From assembly GCF_007751035.1 (NCBI RefSeq), contig NZ_CP036433.1:776437-840436 (forward strand): a DNA stretch of 64,000 nt. The letters run 5' to 3'. Below are positions 8,309 through 17,067 of the stretch, one piece after another. The translations under genes were made by a program, and so were the position numbers. The notes under the pieces are model-generated. The model worked only from the letters and a program-made list of their open reading frames with translations. It did no database searches and was not told the DNA's origin. Position 1 is the first letter of the stretch; each line of letters opens with the position of its first letter. This DNA is from Lignipirellula cremea (GTDB lineage Bacteria > Planctomycetota > Planctomycetia > Pirellulales > Pirellulaceae).

Positions 8309-9676
8309 TTAACGGCTGAGTTCGGCGATCAGGCCGGTGCTGCTGCTGAACGTGTCGACCGGCACTTCCAGGTGCTGCAGGATCGTGGCGTACAGATTGG
8401 CCAGGGGCGGTGCGGCCGGTTGTTCCTGGAAGCGGGCTTCGCCTGAGTTGCGATACGCCAGGTGCTGCCCTTGCCGTACGCCTAGTCCGCGGCCGCCGGC
8501 GAACAGGACGGGAATGTTGGTGGAGTAATGGCCGCCTGTATCGCCGTTGTTCATGCCGCTGCCGTAGACGACCAGGGTGCGGTCGAGCAGGTTGCCTTCG
8601 CCTTCTTTGGCCGACTTGAGTCGGGTGAGAAAATACGCCAGCTGTTCAATGTGGAAGCGGTCGATCTTCGCCAGTTTGTCGAGGGCGTCGGGATCGCCGC
8701 CATGGTGCGACAGGCCGTGATAGCGGTCGTTAAAGCCCAGAAAGGAGCTGAACACCTGGCTGGTGACTTCGCGGTGAATCTGGAACGTGCTGACCCGGGT
8801 GGTGTCGGTCTGGTACGCCAGGAAGATCAGGTCGAACATGGTGCGCAGATAATCGCGCAGGTCGTCGGTCGAATCGCCCCGCAGTTCCAGGTTAATCGCG
8901 GAGGCGTCGACCTGGGGCTTGGGAATGCTCAGCCAGGCTTCCGAGCGGGTGACCTGCTGTTCGACCGAACGGACGGCGGTCAGGTACTCGTCGAGCTTTC
9001 GCTGGTCGGTTTTCCCCAGCCGGCGGTTGAGGGCTTTGGCGTCCCCCAGCACGGCGTCGAGGATGCTTCGCTCGTCGGCGTAGTACTGCTTCATCGCCTT
9101 GCGGGAGTCGGCGTCTCCCTGGGCGAACAGCCGTTCGAACACCCGCTGGGGGCTGCTTTCGGCGGCCAGCGCCACCCCTTCTCGGCTGTAGCTCATGGTG
9201 TGCGTGGCTCGGGCCGAACCGGTCCCGCCGTACCTTGAGAGCTCCATCGACGGGAACCGGGTGAACGGCGTGAAGTGTTCGGCGACTAGCTGATCCAGGG
9301 AGATGGTGTTCTTGTAGTCGTAGCCGGGCGTCGCGTTCAGCACGGCCCCGGTCAGGAACGTATCGCCCCCGGCATGGCCCGATTCGATGTCGACATGGCC
9401 GATGCCGGACAGAATCGAGAACTCGTCGCGCAGGTCGCGGAGCGGTTCATGGGCCGAGGCCAGTTCATAACCAGGGCCGGCGGTCGGCGGAATCCAGGCC
9501 GAGTTGTTGACCCCGTTGGGAACATAAAAACAGGCCAGACGCTTGGGCGCGGCGGCCTGCTCCGCGGCCTTTGCCAGCCGGCCGACGGGCGTCATCCCTT
9601 CCAGCAACGGCAGTCCCAGGGCCACGCCGGTTGCCTGGAGAAACGTACGCCTTGAAAGATGCCAGGACTTCTGCAT
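8309..9676 (-). CDS. DUF1552 protein (HXXSHH family), Tat-exported
   Basis: The 455-residue protein starts with a twin-arginine signal (LSRRTFLQATGVALGLPLL) and contains the HGLSHHG motif that gives the HXXSHH family its name, near residue 315. DUF1552 proteins are extracytoplasmic and are almost always paired with DUF1592-type cytochrome proteins, as here: the partner gene ends 63 bp upstream on the same strand. The C-terminal part (YGSGMNNGDTGGHYSTNIPVLFAGG) resembles the alkaline-phosphatase/sulfatase-like fold of the related DUF1501 group. The biochemical activity of the family is unknown. It is the last gene of a three-gene operon. Confidence 0.87.
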   Translation of the reverse strand: MQKSWHLSRRTFLQATGVALGLPLLEGMTPVGRLAKAAEQAAAPKRLACFYVPNGVNNSAWIPPTAGPGYELASAHEPLRDLRDEFSILSGIGHVDIESGHAGGDTFLTGAVLNATPGYDYKNTISLDQLVAEHFTPFTRFPSMELSRYGGTGSARATHTMSYSREGVALAAESSPQRVFERLFAQGDADSRKAMKQYYADERSILDAVLGDAKALNRRLGKTDQRKLDEYLTAVRSVEQQVTRSEAWLSIPKPQVDASAINLELRGDSTDDLRDYLRTMFDLIFLAYQTDTTRVSTFQIHREVTSQVFSSFLGFNDRYHGLSHHGGDPDALDKLAKIDRFHIEQLAYFLTRLKSAKEGEGNLLDRTLVVYGSGMNNGDTGGHYSTNIPVLFAGGRGLGVRQGQHLAYRNSGEARFQEQPAAPPLANLYATILQHLEVPVDTFSSSTGLIAELSR

Positions 9677-9739
9677 GGGACACTCATTTGGGCGGAGGTT
9701 ATCTGCTCGCCAGGCGACAGGGCCGCCGGGCGGGTATGG

Positions 9740-12310
9740 CTACTTGGTTTGAAAGGCCTGCGTTTGCACGATCTTTGTGATCAGACCGCGCAGGTGGTAA
9801 TCGTTCTGCTGCAGCGATTCGCGCAGCTCCTGTACGGTCGCGCGGTCGGCGTAATCCAGGCCGCGGCCCAGGGCGTAAACGAGCATTTTCTCGGACAGGC
9901 AGTCGAGGAGCTTCTCCTCTTCGGCCAGCAGAATCTGCTGCAGTTCGACCACGCCATTGAAAGAACGACCGTCTGGCAGTTCTCCCCGGGCGTCGACGAG
10001 CGGATCCTTGACGTGCGGGTTCAACTGCGTGCGCGACGCTTCCTGCTCTCGAAACAGCCCGCTGGCGTCGTAATGCTCCAGCGCGAAACCCAGCGGGTCG
10101 ATCTTGGCGTGGCAGGCCGCACAAGACGGCGTCGACCGATGGATGGCCAGCCGTTCGCGCACCGTCGCCTGGTTGACGCCAGGCGTTTTCGGCGGCGGGA
10201 TCTCTCCCGCGTCCGGCGGCGGCGGGGCCGGACGTTCGCCCAGGATATTTTCCAGGATCCACACCCCGCGTTTCACGGGCGAAGTGCGCGTGCCGTTAGA
10301 GGTCAGCGACAACATGGCCGCCTGGGTCAGCAGCCCGCCCCGATGATCCTCGGGCTGGAGCGCCACGCGGCGGAAGTGATCGCCGACGACCCCTTCGATC
10401 TCATAAAAGCGGGCCAGCCGTTCGTTGAGCATGGCAAAGTCGGAGGCGACAAAGTTCATCACCGACAGGTCATGGTGCAGGATCTCGGCGAAGAAGCTCG
10501 TCGCTTCGCCTGCCATCGATTCTTCCAGATGCTCGCCGTACCGCGGGAACAGCTTTTCGTCGGGCGGCACTTCTCCCAGCTTCCGCAGACCCAGCCATTG
10601 CCCGGCGAAGTTATCGACCAGGGCCTGGGACTTGGGGTCGAGCAGCATCCTGCGCACTTGCGCTTCTAACACGCCCTGATCACGCAACCGATCGTCGGCG
10701 GCCAGCTGCAGCAACTCGTCGTCGGGCGGGGCGCTCCACAAATAGTAAGACAATCGCGAGGCCATTTCATACCCGTTCAAGGGGCGCGGGGCCGCATCTT
10801 CTTCGGCCGGCAGGTCTTCCGCCAGAAAGAGAAAGCCGGGCGAACAGAGCACCGCCGTCAGCGGCGTTTTGATGGCCTCTTCAAAACTTGCTTTGTGCGG
10901 TCGCGTTTGCTCAAAAGCGGTCACCAGGCGATCGACTTCGTCCGGCGTGGCCGGGCGGCGGAACGCGCGGCTGGCAAACGCCTGGAGCACTTCCCGGGCA
11001 TAGGCGACTTCGTTCTTCTGGTTGTCCGAAGGAAACAGAATCCGCGTGTGCGAACTGGGCGGCCACTGGTCATACACGGGGCCGTCGATCTCGTACCAGT
11101 CCACTGCGAGGTAAGGCAGCGGGTACTTCGGTTCGCGGGAACTCATGGGCTCGGGGAGCGACTGGTTAATCAGGTTCAGGCACAGGTCGTACCGGTTGCG
11201 AATGTAGAGATTGGTATGGACGGCCTCGGTATAGAACCGCTTCTCATACACGACCGGCGCGTCGGCCGTGGCGGCCACATCGCAAGCGAAGATCCGCTCG
11301 CCGTTGGAAGTGACGTTCAACCGCGGCGGACCAAACACCGAGGTTTCCGACAGCGGCCGGTCCGGGTAATGGCCGTACGCCCTCACCCGGAGGATGTACT
11401 CGCCCGCATGCAGATAGGTGAATTTGTTCCCCTGCAGCACATGGGTGCGGAAGCGGGTTTTCTCGACCGGGTGCAGATGCTGGAAACTCTGGTCAGGAAA
11501 GAAATCGGCTCCCCCGCCTAGCGCCCAGGCGATCAGTCGACCGCGATCGGCCCCGGGCGGCAGCACGCCTGTGTTCCCGTATTTTTCGTCGTTTTCAAAG
11601 TAGTAGCCGCGGCTTTCTTTGCTGCGGCGTTCGGCCTGGATGCGCCAGCGTTCCCGCTTGGGCTGTTCGCCCGTCACAATCGCTCGGTCGATCACCTTGC
11701 GGGCGGCCCGCAGGTACTTCTCCATATGTAACGGCGAGATCGACAGGGCGCTGCCGATGTTGTCAAAGCCATAGGCGGCCGGATCGGCGGGGAACTCCTC
11801 GCCCGCATCAAACGGGATGCCGACCAGGTCGCGGATCGTGTTGTTGTATTCCTGGCGGTTGAGGCGGCGAATCACGGTCCGTCCGCCGGAACCCTGCGTG
11901 GCGTTGGTCACGCGTTTCAGCTCGGCAAAGACCCATTCGGTGAGGGCGTTCAATTCAGCAGCGACGAGGGCCGGCTTCTCCTTCGGCGGCATTTCGCCGC
12001 CGTTGACGCGATTGACCAGCTCATGCCAGACTTCGGCCGTTTTCTCCTGGAGCATATCGGCCCCCAGCTGATCCAGGCGGAAGTCGGCCTCCTGCTTGTC
12101 GGCCCCATGGCAGCTGACGCAATGCTTCTGCAGCAAGGGACGAATCGTATGCTCAAAGGTCGCCACGTCGGCGTCGGGGACTTCCCTCGCAGTTGCGAAA
12201 GCCGGGCAGACAACCGTCATGTACAGAGCCAGGCTGACCAGCAGGAAGGCAGGGGACGCGACCGCTGAAGCGGTTGCGAAGGTTAATCGGGGGATGTGGC
12301 CAAACCTCAT
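9740..12310 (-). CDS. DUF1592-type protein with N-terminal cytochrome c domain
   Basis: The 856-residue protein has a signal peptide (about residues 1-41), a c-type heme motif C64-x-x-C67-H68 (HCVSCHGAD) in a planctomycete cytochrome domain, and then the DUF1587-DUF1592-DUF1588-DUF1585 chain. RRLNRQEYNNTIRDL is the DUF1587 signature, and SRLSYYLWSAPPDDEL and GVWILENILGERPAPPPP mark DUF1592 and DUF1588. These large periplasmic proteins are expanded in planctomycetes and their reaction is unknown; heme attachment suggests redox chemistry. The start codon overlaps the stop of the upstream nitrilase-like gene as ATGA, and AGGAACC precedes it, so translation is probably coupled. The longer open frame upstream is only overlap with that gene. 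Confidence 0.9.
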   Translation of the reverse strand: MRFGHIPRLTFATASAVASPAFLLVSLALYMTVVCPAFATAREVPDADVATFEHTIRPLLQKHCVSCHGADKQEADFRLDQLGADMLQEKTAEVWHELVNRVNGGEMPPKEKPALVAAELNALTEWVFAELKRVTNATQGSGGRTVIRRLNRQEYNNTIRDLVGIPFDAGEEFPADPAAYGFDNIGSALSISPLHMEKYLRAARKVIDRAIVTGEQPKRERWRIQAERRSKESRGYYFENDEKYGNTGVLPPGADRGRLIAWALGGGADFFPDQSFQHLHPVEKTRFRTHVLQGNKFTYLHAGEYILRVRAYGHYPDRPLSETSVFGPPRLNVTSNGERIFACDVAATADAPVVYEKRFYTEAVHTNLYIRNRYDLCLNLINQSLPEPMSSREPKYPLPYLAVDWYEIDGPVYDQWPPSSHTRILFPSDNQKNEVAYAREVLQAFASRAFRRPATPDEVDRLVTAFEQTRPHKASFEEAIKTPLTAVLCSPGFLFLAEDLPAEEDAAPRPLNGYEMASRLSYYLWSAPPDDELLQLAADDRLRDQGVLEAQVRRMLLDPKSQALVDNFAGQWLGLRKLGEVPPDEKLFPRYGEHLEESMAGEATSFFAEILHHDLSVMNFVASDFAMLNERLARFYEIEGVVGDHFRRVALQPEDHRGGLLTQAAMLSLTSNGTRTSPVKRGVWILENILGERPAPPPPDAGEIPPPKTPGVNQATVRERLAIHRSTPSCAACHAKIDPLGFALEHYDASGLFREQEASRTQLNPHVKDPLVDARGELPDGRSFNGVVELQQILLAEEEKLLDCLSEKMLVYALGRGLDYADRATVQELRESLQQNDYHLRGLITKIVQTQAFQTK

Positions 12311-13332
12311 GACTTGGGTTCCTGCTGCGGGCTGTTTTCCTTCGCCGGGCGAAGGTCGTCCTGCGTTTCTTCCGCGCGTTCGATGTAAGCCGGATGCGGC
12401 GTCAAGGCAAACTCTTTGATCAAATCTTCGACCGTCAGATCCGGGTCGAGCGAAGCCAGCGTGGCCAGGTCGTCGTCGTGAAACCATTCTACCTGCACCC
12501 GGTCGCCGTACTTCTGCATGATCTGGCGGAATTTGGATATATGAAAGTCGATCTCAAACAGCGTCTTCCCGACCGGCAGCACGGCGCCGGTCCAGGCCTG
12601 GAACTTGCCGGTGGAACAGAGCGTTTCCCCCGTGATGTCATAAATGCTGGCCGCCCGGCTCAGAGTGGCGCTGACGACAAAACACTGGTTCCGCCAGGCA
12701 TGGCTGCGCAGCTGCCGGGCCGCCGGGTAAGCCGAGGGGAAGAAGATGATGCAGGCTCCTTTCTCCCGCAACCGCCGCCACTGGGCATGCCAGTTGACGT
12801 CGAAACAGATCTGCACGCCGATCAAACCAAAGTCGGTGGGAAACACCGGCGGGTCCAGCACGCCGGGGCAGATGGCCTTTTCCAGCTCCCCTTCGGTCGG
12901 ACGGATCTTGTCGTACCGGCCGACGATCTCTCCCTGGCGGTCCAGCAACACGGCCGAGTTGAACGTGCGTTCGCCATCGCGGACGAGCAGCGGGCACAGC
13001 AGATAACAGCCGTGCTTTTTCGCCCAGACGCTCAGCCGCTGGATTGTGGCGCCGGGGACCGCTTCCGGTTCGCCCCGGGTAAAGCACTCCGGCAGGCAGA
13101 CAATATCGGGCCCAAAGGCGGCCGCCTGGTCCAGCCGGGAGATGGCCGCTTCCAGTCGAGCCCGGCCAGGCTCCGCCGTGACCCCTTCCAGAGAGATCGT
13201 CGCCACCCGCACCAGCGGATTCCGGGCAGGCGACCGCTGCGGCTCGGCGGAACCGACAGGTTTCCCGCTTGCCAGGCAGACCAGCGCCGCCAGGGCGCAA
13301 GCGATTCCCTTGAAGTTCGAGAATATTCTCAT
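12307..13332 (-). CDS. Secreted carbon-nitrogen hydrolase (nitrilase superfamily)
   Basis: The 341-residue protein has the Glu-Lys-Cys triad of the nitrilase/amidase superfamily: Glu82 in LPECF, Lys142 in YDKIRP and Cys176 in GVQICFDVNW. These enzymes hydrolyse amides, N-carbamoyl compounds or nitriles. An N-terminal hydrophobic stretch (residues 8-22) suggests export, which is less common in the superfamily. The last four bases overlap the start of the DUF1592 gene, placing it first in the nitrilase-DUF1592-DUF1552 operon. The divergent XylR-type regulator starts about 150 bp away. The substrate may be an amino sugar or amide released from an extracellular polymer, which is inference from context. 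Confidence 0.86.
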   Translation of the reverse strand: MRIFSNFKGIACALAALVCLASGKPVGSAEPQRSPARNPLVRVATISLEGVTAEPGRARLEAAISRLDQAAAFGPDIVCLPECFTRGEPEAVPGATIQRLSVWAKKHGCYLLCPLLVRDGERTFNSAVLLDRQGEIVGRYDKIRPTEGELEKAICPGVLDPPVFPTDFGLIGVQICFDVNWHAQWRRLREKGACIIFFPSAYPAARQLRSHAWRNQCFVVSATLSRAASIYDITGETLCSTGKFQAWTGAVLPVGKTLFEIDFHISKFRQIMQKYGDRVQVEWFHDDDLATLASLDPDLTVEDLIKEFALTPHPAYIERAEETQDDLRPAKENSPQQEPKS

Positions 13333-13480
13333 CGCTGAAAGGCTTCACAGGCAGGGGGGAAACGGAGCGTCGCCGGATCAACGGCCGGAGGGAATCCCTT
13401 TATTCTGCCTGATCGACTCGCGAGCGACAATCCAATTATTTAGAATGCAGCTCCACTTTTTCGTCAGCGTGAGAAACCCG

Positions 13481-14674
13481 ATGCCGGACCGCCCCAAGCA
13501 TGTCGCCCTGCTGATTGAAACCTCCCGGGAGTATGGCCGCGGGCTGCTCCGCGGCGTCACGCGTTTCCACCATGAGAACGCCAGCTGGTCGATCTATTTC
13601 AAGCCGCAAGGACTGGGCGAACCGCCGCCGGAATGGCTGCGGAGCTGGCGGGGCGACGGGATCCTGGCCCGGATCGACGATCGTCGCATGGCCGAGCGGG
13701 TGCTGTCGACCGGCTTGCCGGTGGTGGATCTGCGCGGCGCCCTGGCCGACCTGGGCGTCCCTTCGATCGGCGTCGACAATCGCAGCGTGGCGAAGATCGC
13801 GTTTGAGCATCTGTTGGACCGGGGACTGCGGCATTTTGCCTTTTGCGGCGTACCGCCCGGCAAGAACCGGTTCGACGATCAGCGCAGCGAGTTCTTCCGC
13901 CAGGAGGTCGAAGCGACAGGTCGCCCTTGCCACCTGTTTGATCGCTGGCGCCACTGGGCGAACTGGGAGCGGGGGCAGCAGCAGATTGCCGACTGGCTGC
14001 GGGAGCTGCCCAAACCGGTCGGTGTGATGACGTGCCACGACGATCGCGGACAGCAGGTCCTGGATGCGTGCCGACGACTGGGCGCCCGCTCGCCCGACGA
14101 CGTGGCGGTGATTGGCGTCGACAACGACAGCTTCCTGTGCAACCTGGCGTTGCCGCCGTTGACGAGCATCGATGTCGACGCTGAGCGGAACGGCTTTGAG
14201 GCGTCTTCTTTGCTGGATCGAATGATGACGGGCGAGGCGGCGCCAGAGACTCCGCTGTACTTCCCGGCGCGGCGGATCGTCACGCGGCAATCGACCGACA
14301 CGATCGCGGTCGACGATCCCGATGTGGCGGCCGTCGCCCGGTTCATCCGCGACCACGCCTGCCGCGGCGTCGGTATCACCGAAGCTTTGGCCCAGTCGAG
14401 CCTGTCTCGCAGCACGCTTACCCGGCGCTTCAAAGCGCTGCTGCACCGCACGCCCATCGCGCAGCTTACGCATGTTCGCCTGGAACACGCCCGGCAACTG
14501 CTGCTGGAAACCCAGTTGCCGATGACGGCGATCGCGGCCCGGTGCGGCTTCAACGAAGCCAAGTACTTCATCGAAGTCTTCCACCGCCAGGTCGGCGTCA
14601 CCCCCGGCAGCTTCCGGCGGGATCCGCTGGGGCAGGCAGGCGGAGCGGAAGAAAAACGAGATGCACCGCAATGA
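13481..14674 (+). CDS. XylR-type regulator (sugar-binding domain plus AraC helix-turn-helix)
   Basis: The 397-residue protein has a periplasmic-binding/LacI-like ligand domain at about residues 5-270 (start HVALLIETSREYGRGLLRGV; later DDVAVIGVDNDS) and a C-terminal AraC DNA-binding domain at about 285-390 (QLPMTAIAARCGFNEAKYF, VTPGSFRR). This is the layout of E. coli XylR, which binds xylose and activates transcription. The ATG before PDRPKH was chosen because it starts the conserved domain; another in-frame ATG lies 36 bases upstream (13445). The gene is divergent from the nitrilase-DUF1592-DUF1552 operon, so it probably senses a sugar-like ligand and controls that operon. Its 3' end converges with the next gene. 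Confidence 0.88.
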   Translation: MPDRPKHVALLIETSREYGRGLLRGVTRFHHENASWSIYFKPQGLGEPPPEWLRSWRGDGILARIDDRRMAERVLSTGLPVVDLRGALADLGVPSIGVDNRSVAKIAFEHLLDRGLRHFAFCGVPPGKNRFDDQRSEFFRQEVEATGRPCHLFDRWRHWANWERGQQQIADWLRELPKPVGVMTCHDDRGQQVLDACRRLGARSPDDVAVIGVDNDSFLCNLALPPLTSIDVDAERNGFEASSLLDRMMTGEAAPETPLYFPARRIVTRQSTDTIAVDDPDVAAVARFIRDHACRGVGITEALAQSSLSRSTLTRRFKALLHRTPIAQLTHVRLEHARQLLLETQLPMTAIAARCGFNEAKYFIEVFHRQVGVTPGSFRRDPLGQAGGAEEKRDAPQ

Positions 14675-14695
14675 AACCCTGCAGACGCTTCACGC

Positions 14696-15181
14696 CTACT
14701 GCTGGGCGGCGTAGAGTTCGGCGTATTCCAATACCCAGCGGTTGACGAGTTCGACGAATTGATCAATGTCGGCGTCGTCGACCCGTTCGAAATAGTTCCG
14801 CTGGAACATCTCTTTGTTGTTGATCGTTCCCTTCGCGCTCGATTCCAGCACATGGTACGGCGAGTACGGTCGCACGTTGATCTCCAGCCGGCTGTAGGCG
14901 TTCTGCCGGTCGCCGCCGGAGCCGATTGTCAGGTCGTCTCGCCAGCAGGCTGCCCCCCAGCCGCGATCGCCGAAGGTCGTTTCATAGCGAAAGCCGGGGA
15001 AGAAATTCGGCAAGCCTTCCACGCACTTTTCAATATGTTCGGAAAGCTGCAGCCGCAGCTTGGAGTGGAGGCGCTTGTAGTCCTCCTCGTTCATCTGACG
15101 GGCCGCTTCCTCCCGCGCTTTCTCGTCCGCCTTGGCTTTGCCCCGGTCGATCGCTTTGCGAAGTCGTTCTTCAAAGTCCAT
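14696..15181 (-). CDS. Hypothetical conserved-looking protein
   Basis: A 161-residue soluble protein with a charged helical N-terminus (DFEERLRKAIDRGKAKADEKA) and a mixed second half rich in aromatic residues (PNFFPGFRYETTFGDRGWGAACW). It has no signal peptide or membrane segment and I do not recognise a named domain. The ATG before DFEERL was chosen; the longer frame extends 38 residues into sequence with no coding character. The gene ends 21 bases from the convergent XylR-type gene. The 270 bases upstream of it hold no other gene that I can support. Confidence 0.7.
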   Translation of the reverse strand: MDFEERLRKAIDRGKAKADEKAREEAARQMNEEDYKRLHSKLRLQLSEHIEKCVEGLPNFFPGFRYETTFGDRGWGAACWRDDLTIGSGGDRQNAYSRLEINVRPYSPYHVLESSAKGTINNKEMFQRNYFERVDDADIDQFVELVNRWVLEYAELYAAQQ

Positions 15182-15454
15182 AAATATTCCGATCCCGGGC
15201 GTATCGGCCCGCGCGACGATGGGAAAAGGGAGTGGGGAGCGGGAAGTATAGCACAAGAATGCGCCAAAACTCCCTGGGCCAGACGACCGACGCACGCTGT
15301 CCCGGCCCGGCGGAAGTCCCCGTCTACTGCGATTATCGGCTGCCGGCTAAAGTGTCACAAGCGGGCAACGGATCGCTGCGGTCGATGCCAGCCCGGCGTC
15401 GCCACAACATTCGACTCGAATGCTTGAAAGCGCCGCGCCAATGGCGATCGTCGA

Positions 15455-16837
15455 TCAGGCTAGCAATGGTCGCAGCACGCGGCCGTGGACGTCGGTCAGG
15501 CGGAAGTCGCGGCCCTGGTGGCGCCAGGTCAAACGGGTGTGGTCGATCCCCATCAGATGCAGGATCGTGGCGTGCAGATCGTGCACGTCGACCGGGTCTT
15601 GCGCGATCTCCTGGCCGATCTCGTCCGAGGCTCCGTACACGAAGCCGCGTTTGACGCCGCCGCCCGCCAGCCAGACGGAGAAACATTTGCCGTGGTGGCC
15701 GCGTCCGTTCTTCCCTTCCTTGGCCGGGGTCCGGCCGAATTCAGTCGCCCAGACGATCAGCGTTTCGTCGAACATGCCGCGGTCCTTAAGATCGCGGATC
15801 AGGGCGGCCAGCGGCTGGTCAGATGCTTTGGCCAGGGGTCGATGCTCTTCGATATTGCCGTGCGAATCCCAGTTGGGCCGCGAGCCGCTGTCGACCAGTT
15901 CGATAAACCGCACGCCCCTTTCGGCCAGGCGACGGGCCGCCAGGCATTGCCAGGCAAAGCTCTTGGTTTCGCCCCGCTTGAGGCCGTACCGTTCCAGGGT
16001 GCGGTCGTCTTCCTGCTGCAGGTCGAACGCTTCCGGCCCGGAGGTTTGCATCTGGAACGCCGTTTCGAACGACTTGATCCGCGCGGCCAGGTGCGAATCG
16101 TCCCCGCGGGACTGCAGATGCCCGCGGTTCAGCGCGGCGGCCAGGCCCAACTCCATCTCCTGGATCTTCGACGACGGCGTCCGCGGCGCCAGGTTCTCGA
16201 TCGGCTGCTCGCCCGGAATGACGCGCGTTCCCTGGTGGTAGGCCGGCAGGAAATCGCTGGCGTAAACCTGCGTGCCGCCGTACGGCAGATGTGGAGCAAT
16301 CACCATGAACGAAGGCAGGTTCTGGTTGACCGTTCCCAGGCCATAGCTCAGCCAGGAACCGATGCTGGGCCGGGCGAACGTCGGCGAGCCCGTATGCATG
16401 CCGACGGCCGCCTCGGTATGGTCAAAGTGGGCCGACTTCATGGAGCGGATCAGGCAGATGTCGTCCATCGCTTCCCGCAGGTGCGGGAACAGATCGCTGA
16501 CCTCGGTCCCGCAGCGCTTGTTCGCGCTGTAAGGAAACACGCTGCCCATCAGTTTATCTTTGCCGCTGCCGTCCCGTCCTTTGGCGGACGACTTGGGATC
16601 GAAGGTGTCAATGTGTGACACGCCGCCGGTGGCGAACACCATGATCACCCGCTTCGCCCTGGCCGGAAAGTGCGGCTGCTTCGCCGCCAGTGGACCGTCG
16701 GCCGACCGCTCGCCCGCCGCAGGCTCCGCCGCCAGCAGCTCCGACAAAATGCCAGGCAACAGGATCGAACCGCCCGCCAAAGAGCGGATCAGCGAACGAC
16801 GAGACATTTCAGGACGACGCATCAGGCGAATTCCCAT
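15455..16837 (-). CDS. DUF1501 protein, Tat-exported
   Basis: The 460-residue protein has a twin-arginine-like signal (MSRRSLIRSLAGGSILLPG) and the DUF1501 core. Signatures include VIMVFATGGVSHIDTFDPK near the start, HFDHTEAAVGMHTGSPTF, and the C-terminal WATEFGRTPAKEGKNGRGHHGKCFSVWLAGGG region with clustered His/Asp/Glu residues typical of the alkaline-phosphatase/sulfatase superfamily fold. The family is extracytoplasmic and its activity is not established. It lies downstream of a PSD1 gene on the same strand with a 230-bp gap. DUF1501 and PSD1 genes are almost always paired in planctomycetes. The first Met of MGIRLMRRPEMSRR is used; the Met nearer the RR motif is possible. Confidence 0.89.
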   Translation of the reverse strand: MGIRLMRRPEMSRRSLIRSLAGGSILLPGILSELLAAEPAAGERSADGPLAAKQPHFPARAKRVIMVFATGGVSHIDTFDPKSSAKGRDGSGKDKLMGSVFPYSANKRCGTEVSDLFPHLREAMDDICLIRSMKSAHFDHTEAAVGMHTGSPTFARPSIGSWLSYGLGTVNQNLPSFMVIAPHLPYGGTQVYASDFLPAYHQGTRVIPGEQPIENLAPRTPSSKIQEMELGLAAALNRGHLQSRGDDSHLAARIKSFETAFQMQTSGPEAFDLQQEDDRTLERYGLKRGETKSFAWQCLAARRLAERGVRFIELVDSGSRPNWDSHGNIEEHRPLAKASDQPLAALIRDLKDRGMFDETLIVWATEFGRTPAKEGKNGRGHHGKCFSVWLAGGGVKRGFVYGASDEIGQEIAQDPVDVHDLHATILHLMGIDHTRLTWRHQGRDFRLTDVHGRVLRPLLA

Positions 16838-17067
16838 CGAAGGGGCGAAAGGGTTGACGGCAGGTTAGTGAATCAAGCAGGTTGGGCGCTTCTGCCCGAC
16901 CAGTTCGACGGCAGCAGCTTTACAAAGTACGGGGATTGCCGTGCGCCGCTCTTTTGCCTGCGGCGCCAACTCCGCTGCGATCCGGCAATCGTGAACGGGC
17001 AGGAGCGCCCATTCTACAGGAAACAGGTCGCGTACTGTCGCGAAGCGAAAGTCGTCTTCCTGCTTCG

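Noticed and set aside
12394-13338. Plus-strand frame over the nitrilase gene
   Set aside because: The minus strand has the Glu-Lys-Cys triad and coupled overlap; the plus frame has no recognisable domain.
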